DNA of 64,000 nucleotides. Origin: UBA11136 sp964482135 (GTDB taxonomy: Bacteria > Pseudomonadota > Alphaproteobacteria > UBA11136). Positions within the stretch are counted from its first letter, which is position 1; every line of letters starts with the position of its first letter. The notes under the pieces are model-generated. The model made no database searches. It was not told the origin of the DNA and saw only the letters and a program-made list of their open reading frames with translations. Made by a program: the position numbers and the translations under genes. The stretch covers positions 1-64,000 of the forward strand of contig CAYZWF010000001.1 in the NCBI GenBank assembly GCA_964482135.1, given 5' to 3'. Below are positions 58,789-64,000 of this stretch, piece by piece.

Positions 58789-60258
58789 CTATTTAGCCAT
58801 TTTTGCTATGGTGGAGGTGGTGCTGTGACCGGTTTCAATCTCGGCAAGAAGGACACGCCCCCCGTATCCTTTGACCACATCACCACCCACCACTTCATCG
58901 AGACGATAATCGGCTCCCTTGACCAGAACATCGGGACGGATGGCCTCGATCATGCGGATCGGCGTATCTTCCGAGAATACCACCACCAGATCAACCGAGG
59001 CCAAAGACGCCAGCACCGTCTCGCGGGCCGATTCGCCCTGTACCGGACGGCTTTTTCCTTTCAGCCGGGCGGTGGACGAATCACTGTTAAGTCCCACAAT
59101 AAGACGGTCACAAGCGGCCTTCGCCTGATCGAGAAGGGAAATATGGCCGGGATGGAGAAGGTCGAAGCAGCCATTGGTGAATCCCACTTTTAAATCCTTG
59201 CTGCGCCAAAGATTAACCTGCTCCAGGGCTTCGGCCAGCGAAATGATCTTGGCTTCTCCCGACAACAGGTCCTGATGACGCAGCGCGCCCAGGAGCTCGG
59301 AGGCATGTACCACCGCTGTTCCGGCCTTGCCCACGGAAATCCCGGCGGCTGCATTGGCAAGCCGCGCCGCATCGGAAAGGTCCACCCCCACCGCCACAGC
59401 CGCGGCCAACGTTGCCACGGCGGTATCGCCCGCGCCCGAAACATCAAAGACCTCTCTCGCTTCTCCGGCGAAATGATCGGGTGTCTTTTTGGCGCTGCCG
59501 CGCACCAGAGTCATGCCGTCGGCGCTGCGGGTTACAAGAACCGCATCTACACCACAGGAAGCGATAATGGTACACGCGGCGGAGGCTATTTCTTCATCAC
59601 TTGAAACGGGCATACGGGTGGCGGCGGCCAGTTCCCGCAGGTTGGGCGTGATAAGGCTGGCGCCGCGGTAACGGGTGAAGTTATCGCCTTTGGGATCAAC
59701 GATTACGGGCCGACCGGCCTTCGTGGCGGCGGCGATAAGGTCCTCGACTCCGCTTGGCGTCAGTACGCCCTTGCCATAGTCGGACAGTATGACAACGCCA
59801 CAGGACTTCATGGCCTCCTTCGCCAGACCCAGAACTTCCTGCTGTTTTTCCGGAGAAAGGGGAAGAACGGTTTCGCGGTCGGCGCGCATCATTTGCTGAT
59901 GGGCGGCCACGAAACGGGTCTTGATGGATGTGGATCGGTCCTTATCCAAAAGAAGATGCGGCGTGATGGCGGGCGCGCTCCGGAAAAGCTCTTTTACATC
60001 CGCAGCGGCCTCGTCGTCGCCGATGGCGGCGATAAATTCAGTGGAGGCTCCCAAAGCAGAAAGATTGCGGGCCACATTGCCGGCGCCGCCCAGCATTTTG
60101 GTTTCTCCGCTGATGCGAAAGATGGGTATGGGCGCTTCGGGGGAAATACGTTCCACATCACCCGCAACGAAGCAATCAAGCATAAGATCGCCAATGCAAA
60201 GCACTTTGGCGTTGCCCAACAGGTCAATGGCGGCAACGGGATCGGGAATGTTAGACAT
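58789..60258 (-). CDS. hldE: Bifunctional heptose 7-P kinase/heptose 1-P adenylyltransferase HldE
   Basis: A 489-residue fusion of a ribokinase-like domain (FRISGETKMLGGAGNVARNL, and VFDVSGAGDTAVATLA with the catalytic Asp) and a C-terminal cytidylyltransferase-type domain (FTNGCFDLLHPGHISLL). It makes ADP-D-glycero-beta-D-manno-heptose precursors for LPS core. Length matches full HldE. It follows gmhA by 29 nt on the same strand. gmhB and hldD are not in the window. Confidence 0.95.
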   Translation of the reverse strand: MSNIPDPVAAIDLLGNAKVLCIGDLMLDCFVAGDVERISPEAPIPIFRISGETKMLGGAGNVARNLSALGASTEFIAAIGDDEAAADVKELFRSAPAITPHLLLDKDRSTSIKTRFVAAHQQMMRADRETVLPLSPEKQQEVLGLAKEAMKSCGVVILSDYGKGVLTPSGVEDLIAAATKAGRPVIVDPKGDNFTRYRGASLITPNLRELAAATRMPVSSDEEIASAACTIIASCGVDAVLVTRSADGMTLVRGSAKKTPDHFAGEAREVFDVSGAGDTAVATLAAAVAVGVDLSDAARLANAAAGISVGKAGTAVVHASELLGALRHQDLLSGEAKIISLAEALEQVNLWRSKDLKVGFTNGCFDLLHPGHISLLDQAKAACDRLIVGLNSDSSTARLKGKSRPVQGESARETVLASLASVDLVVVFSEDTPIRMIEAIRPDVLVKGADYRLDEVVGGDVVKGYGGRVLLAEIETGHSTTSTIAKMAK

Positions 60259-60287
60259 GGCGAGTAACCCTATCGCAAACCAGCGGG

Positions 60288-60878
60288 CTAAACGAGCCCC
60301 AGTTCCGTCTCCAGGGCGGCACAGAGAAGATGCCCCAGGGTGATATGCATTTCTTGGATGCGCGCCGTGGTGGGGGAAGGAACGATGATCAGAAGATCTG
60401 CCGCCGTTCCCAGCTTGCCGCCATCACCGCCGCCAAGGCCTACCGTGGCCATGCCTGCTTCGCGGGCGGCTTCCAGCCCACGAAGCACATTGGCGCTGGT
60501 TCCCGATGTACTGATGCCCAGGGCCACGTCACCGGGCTGGCCCAGGGCGTGAATCTGGCGCGCAAACACATGTTCGAATCCATAATCGTTGCCGATGGCG
60601 GTAAGAGCCGAACTGTCGGTGGTCAGGGCCAGCCCGGGGAGCGGCGCGCGGTCCTGCGAGAAGCGGCAGCACATTTCCGCCGCCAGGTGCTGGGCGTCGG
60701 CGGCGCTGCCACCATTGCCGAAGAAAACCAGCTTATGGCCATTGCTGACGGCTGTCGCGCATAACGCAACCAGTTCACGAAAGGATGCTTCCACGGCTTT
60801 TGCCGTGGCCCGCGCCACATCTTCATGCTCCTGGAATTCAGCGGCCAGGAAAGCCTTCAGATCACCCTTCGTGTCCAT
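60288..60878 (-). CDS. gmhA: Sedoheptulose 7-phosphate isomerase
   Basis: A 196-residue SIS-domain protein that converts sedoheptulose 7-phosphate to D-glycero-D-manno-heptose 7-phosphate, the first step of ADP-heptose synthesis. The key segments FFGNGGSAADAQHLAAEM and GISTSGTSANVLRGL and the C-terminal HITLGHLLC are present. It sits between hldE and the glycosyltransferase on the same strand. Confidence 0.95.
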   Translation of the reverse strand: MDTKGDLKAFLAAEFQEHEDVARATAKAVEASFRELVALCATAVSNGHKLVFFGNGGSAADAQHLAAEMCCRFSQDRAPLPGLALTTDSSALTAIGNDYGFEHVFARQIHALGQPGDVALGISTSGTSANVLRGLEAAREAGMATVGLGGGDGGKLGTAADLLIIVPSPTTARIQEMHITLGHLLCAALETELGLV

Positions 60879-60947
60879 TTCCGTCTCTTTATTTCAGGCG
60901 TAGTTCTCCTTCCACGCCCCTTACTATTCCGGTGGAGGGGGGCCAAC

Positions 60948-62192
60948 TTAACCCTGATTCGGGCAAATCGCCAGCAAAGCCGCCTCGAAACGGGAGAGAA
61001 GGGTCTCCCGGTCCCATTCGGTTTCGGCCCTGTGGCGGGCGTTTTCACCCAGACGCTGACGCTCCGCCGCATCATCGGCAAGATGGCAGATGGCTGCCGC
61101 CATTGCCTCACTGTCTTCGGGGGGGGCGATCATGCCACAGTCGGCAACCTCCCGCGCCAAGGCCGTCTCTTCCCGCGCTCCGGCCACTACGGGCCGTCCG
61201 CTGGCAAGCATGGCACCCAGTTTCGAGGGCATGACCAGATCCGCCGCGTCGCTGCGCTGGGGCAGGAGATGTATCTGGGCGAGATTGAGAAGATCGTTAA
61301 AGGTCTCTGCCGGCTGCAGGGGCAGCAGTCTCAGGTTGCGCACAGTTTTGGCAAGAACGCCAAGCCGTGCCGCAGCCGCGCCGTCGCCGCATAAGACCAC
61401 GGCTATATCAGAACGTTGTTCCAGTTTGCGGGCGGTTTCGACCAGAGTTTCCATCCCCTGTTTTTCCCCCAGATTCCCGGAATACAGGACCACCAGCGTA
61501 TCCTTTTTAAGGCCCAACTCGGCGCGCAGGGCTTCCATGCGCGGGCTCGGGGTTTGCAGGGGGCGGATGGTTTCAAGATCGGTCCAGTTGGGGAACAGCA
61601 CCGTATCGCTGTCGGACACGCCCTTGGCGGCAAGGCGCTCGCGCATGCGTGGCGTTATGGTGGAAACCCGGTCGAAACGCCGCAACAGCATTTCCTCTGT
61701 GGACAAGGCGAAACTGCGGGCAAAATCCGAATCCAGAAGCCCCAGCCCGAAGGCGGCCTCCACCTCGAAATCCTGGATATGCAGCCAGGCCTTGGCGCCA
61801 CTCAGTTTCGCCACCAGCCATCCTCCCGGCGCACAGAACAACGCTGGCGCCACCGTCAGCACAATGTCGGGCCGGAATGCTCCTCCCGCCCATGCCAGGG
61901 GCGGCAGACTGGTAAGGGCGAAGCTCATCAGATGCAGGATGCGGTTGATCCCGGATCGCCGCCGCGGCACCCACAAAGGACAGCGCGTCACCGTCACGCC
62001 GTCTTCCATCCCATGGGCGTATGTGGCGGCGCTGAATCCTTCTCCCACCTTCCAGGCGGGATAGTAGGGGGGCGCGGTGATAACGCGGACCTCATGTCCC
62101 CGCGCCACAAGCCACGGCGCCATTTCGCCGGAATATCTTCCAATTCCGATAGGCTCGGGTGCGTAGTTGAGGCCGTAAATGAGAAGTCTCAC
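60948..62192 (-). CDS. WcaI-like glycosyltransferase family 4
   Basis: A 414-residue GT4-like enzyme. The N-terminal part has YAPEPIGIGRYSGEMAPWLV and ITAPPYYPAWKVGEGF, the WcaI-type start, and the donor half has VLYSGNLGEKQGM and the C-terminal VMPSKLGAMLASGRPVVAG with the conserved Glu or nearby. It likely adds a sugar in O-antigen, capsule or exopolysaccharide synthesis. GTG 62192 is preceded by GGAGAGGG and overlaps the stop of the methyltransferase remnant (GTGA). Confidence 0.9.
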   Translation of the reverse strand: MRLLIYGLNYAPEPIGIGRYSGEMAPWLVARGHEVRVITAPPYYPAWKVGEGFSAATYAHGMEDGVTVTRCPLWVPRRRSGINRILHLMSFALTSLPPLAWAGGAFRPDIVLTVAPALFCAPGGWLVAKLSGAKAWLHIQDFEVEAAFGLGLLDSDFARSFALSTEEMLLRRFDRVSTITPRMRERLAAKGVSDSDTVLFPNWTDLETIRPLQTPSPRMEALRAELGLKKDTLVVLYSGNLGEKQGMETLVETARKLEQRSDIAVVLCGDGAAAARLGVLAKTVRNLRLLPLQPAETFNDLLNLAQIHLLPQRSDAADLVMPSKLGAMLASGRPVVAGAREETALAREVADCGMIAPPEDSEAMAAAICHLADDAAERQRLGENARHRAETEWDRETLLSRFEAALLAICPNQG

Positions 62193-62527
62193 GATTCCCT
62201 CTCCGCGCGGAGAACCAGACAATCCCCATGTCCCTGACGGTTTTTCAGCCACAACAGGGGAAACAGTATGAAACGCCATACCGCCATAAGCCCCACCACC
62301 AGTAAAGGATTGCGCAAGGCGTTGGTGGGCTCGCCGGGGTGGGCGAAATGGTCGGCGATGGTGGATTGCGCCACCCACAGGGCGGGCGTTTCCTGATGGC
62401 AGGTAAAGGTACGGAACCCGGTATCTGCGAGAAGTTTTTTCAACAGGGACGGTGAGAAATGAACGGATAGACCAGCACCCAGTCGAGGGTGGTTTCCTCC
62501 CCGGCCTCGGATGTATATTTCTCGCCC
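62189..62527 (-). pseudogene. C-terminal remnant of a class I SAM methyltransferase
   Basis: From 62527 down to the TGA at 62189 one frame encodes GLSVHFSPSLLKKLLADTGF and on to TALWVAQSTIADHF-like residues and a hydrophobic end VVGLMAVWRFILFPLLWL. This matches the C-terminal third of O-antigen-region methyltransferases, whose 'HLFHFxPxSL' segment follows the AdoMet domain. The N-terminal AdoMet-binding part is missing, and upstream the same frame runs directly into the flippase gene, separated only by its TAG. There is no good start codon. It is either a deletion remnant or a gene broken by an assembly error. Confidence 0.6.
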
Positions 62528-64000
62528 CTAGCCATGGGAAGGCCCCTGGCGGGATGGTTTGGAACCCGCGAGCCTGGCCTCGGCGATGAATTCCCGCACC
62601 GGGTCCCAGACGATAATGAAGAGAAGTCCCAAGCATCCCACGCCCAGGACAATCCGTTGCGCCATGTCCACCGAAAGGACAGCCATGGACCAGGCGGCGG
62701 CGATAAAGCCGACGGCCACCGTGACCAGAATTACTATGCGGGGAACGCTCACCACGGGAAGGAACAAGTTCAATTTGGCCTGGGAGAACCAGTAGATAGA
62801 GACCAGCATGACGAACTCGGTGGCGATCCAATAGGTCAACATGCCCGGGAAGGTATATTCAACAATTCCTCCCGCCGGAATCAGCGCCAGCACGGCGGCG
62901 GTCTGCAGCCACAGGGCGCGGGCACCGAACCGTTCATTATCGCTGGCCTGAAGCAGATACCAAAAGGGAACATTGGCGAGGGTAATCAGATTGCCGATAA
63001 TCAGAAGGCGGGTGGCCATGACCAGCCCTCCAGGAAGTTCACCCAGCCACAGTGAATAGGCTTCTCCGGCGAACAGCAAAAGCAGAACAAATCCCGACGT
63101 TCCCGCCGCCCCGAGAGCGAGTAGGGAAACTCGCAGTAATTCAATGGTGGCTTTCCTTTCATCGCCGCGGTGGAGGACCGCAAGCCCCGGGAAAAGGGCC
63201 GTAAAGCCGGAAGCCGCGATATCGCGGATGGTGTGTGTCACCCGCATGGCGATGTCGTAGAGCCCCACTGCCTGGGGCCCGAGACTCACCCCCAGCACCA
63301 GCCGGAACACAGGCTCGCGAAGAATGAAGCCGACGGATATGACATAGAGATGCCATCCCCGCCGCATCAGGGAGCGCAGATGAAGCAGCGTTTCGAAAGG
63401 CGACAGCGCCACGGCCGCCGCCGCCCATTGCGGATGATGGCGCTTCAGGCGATGGCGGAAAATCACGATCTGGGAAAGGCTCGAGAGCAACGCGCCTGCC
63501 GCCAGCCCCTCGATAGGCGCGCCCAGAAGGGTGCCGGCGACCGAGGCCGCGAAGGGAAAGACGGGCGTGATGGCCAAAACCAACTGCACCCCGTAATTGT
63601 CGTTGCGCGCCGCCAGTACCGCGGCATCGAGCCGGGCGGTGATCTGTAAGGTGGCGCCCACCACCAAGGCCATGGTGGCCAGCAAAAGATCGCCCGGGGA
63701 ATAATATTCCGAGAGGCCTAAAAATAGCCCCTCTCCGGCGAACAGCAGCGCGCCAAGAACCACGGCGGCGACGGCGGCATAGACCCGCCGCGCGGCAAGA
63801 TGGTCGCGGCGGCACTGTATGGCTTCACCCTCACTGCGGTCACGTCCGGCCTCGCGGGTGATGAGCAGGCTGAACCCCACATCGGCCATGCCCAGATAAG
63901 AAGTCAGCGTGGATAACAGCGACCACAGGCCCAGCACCGCCAGTCCGGCACGGTCAAGCATCAGGGGGTAGAGGATGAAATATCCGGCGACGGGAACGAT
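62528..64000 (-). CDS. Polysaccharide flippase (MATE/Wzx-like), 5' end beyond the window
   Basis: The frame is open from the window end (64000) down to the TAG at 62528, over 490 codons, and the N-terminus is missing. It has about twelve hydrophobic helices, and segments such as GLWSLLSTLTSYLGMADVGF and DIAASGFTALFPGLAVLHRG match the oligosaccharide flippase superfamily. Such proteins move lipid-linked O-antigen or related units across the inner membrane. Its 3' end abuts the methyltransferase remnant. Confidence 0.88.
   Translation of the reverse strand: MVPVAGYFILYPLMLDRAGLAVLGLWSLLSTLTSYLGMADVGFSLLITREAGRDRSEGEAIQCRRDHLAARRVYAAVAAVVLGALLFAGEGLFLGLSEYYSPGDLLLATMALVVGATLQITARLDAAVLAARNDNYGVQLVLAITPVFPFAASVAGTLLGAPIEGLAAGALLSSLSQIVIFRHRLKRHHPQWAAAAVALSPFETLLHLRSLMRRGWHLYVISVGFILREPVFRLVLGVSLGPQAVGLYDIAMRVTHTIRDIAASGFTALFPGLAVLHRGDERKATIELLRVSLLALGAAGTSGFVLLLLFAGEAYSLWLGELPGGLVMATRLLIIGNLITLANVPFWYLLQASDNERFGARALWLQTAAVLALIPAGGIVEYTFPGMLTYWIATEFVMLVSIYWFSQAKLNLFLPVVSVPRIVILVTVAVGFIAAAWSMAVLSVDMAQRIVLGVGCLGLLFIIVWDPVREFIAEARLAGSKPSRQGPSHG

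Noticed and set aside
58789..60258. A link between the CbbY-like phosphatase and heptose synthesis (GmhB role)
   Set aside because: GmhB is a different HAD type (HisB-like, about 180-190 residues with a zinc loop); the protein at 57841 is CbbY-like and 168 nt away.
62440..62652. A 70-codon frame ending YPFISHRPC
   Set aside because: It covers the flippase end and the methyltransferase remnant in the wrong frame; the remnant frame gives the convincing HFSPSLL match.

Overview
The window reads as a GC-rich alphaproteobacterial chromosome segment, probably Rhodospirillales-like. This is inferred from a single ccmABCDEFGHI operon with CcmI, an IalB-like secreted protein, CarD, YggT, a FdxA-type ferredoxin, a PagL-like lipid A deacylase and ADP-heptose genes. 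No rRNA, integrase, transposase or CRISPR array was seen. The gene layout is compact, with many 4-8 nt overlaps and frequent GTG or TTG starts.

Layout. 0.2-10.2 kb: housekeeping and stress genes (Bax inhibitor-1, FIST sensor protein, aldo/keto reductase, ThpR, RhlE-type helicase, VOC protein, fructosamine kinase plus LMW phosphatase, zincin, two EamA transporters). 10.3-17.6 kb: RNA methyltransferases (TrmH-like; RlmN with a duplicated C-terminal cysteine motif), argG, NnrU-like, folD, a frameshifted DUF167 gene, yggT, tRNA-Ala and a lipid kinase. 17.8-20.3 kb: pabB-pabC for p-aminobenzoate. 20.4-21.1 kb: four tandem small genes on the minus strand with a near-identical 24-residue leader and unrelated Cys/Ser/Thr-rich C-termini, which look like peptide precursors. 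21.6-28.7 kb: the cytochrome c maturation operon. 28.9-39.6 kb: aconitase, a secreted protein of unknown family, DUF1223, a Crp-like regulator, fdxA, carD, M48 protease, nuclease-like protein, prolyl iminopeptidase, PagL-like protein and tRNA-Arg. 39.6-47.3 kb: a beta-grasp protein, a membrane protein and gltBD. 47.3-57.7 kb: a more accessory, in places AT-rich stretch with an orphan DNA methyltransferase, a BASS transporter, several unknown proteins, ubiX, very small genes and a palindrome-rich intergenic region. 57.8-64 kb: HAD phosphatase, then an LPS/polysaccharide block (hldE, gmhA, glycosyltransferase, methyltransferase remnant, flippase running off the window).

The most unusual item is the four-gene peptide array at 20418-21079. 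Its conserved leader and hypervariable core follow the logic of multi-precursor RiPP systems, but no maturase or dedicated exporter lies in the window. One copy has ATA where the others have ATG, and a 40-bp duplication sits just upstream of the first gene. A dispersed imperfect palindrome related to GGGCCGACGTACCCTGGCCC recurs around the array, before pabB and gltB, after BI-1 and inside ccmE. Other notable items are the paralogous secreted proteins at 31571 and 53461, a PabB with Ala in the PIKGT position, and strong perfect inverted repeats at 35404 and 53166.
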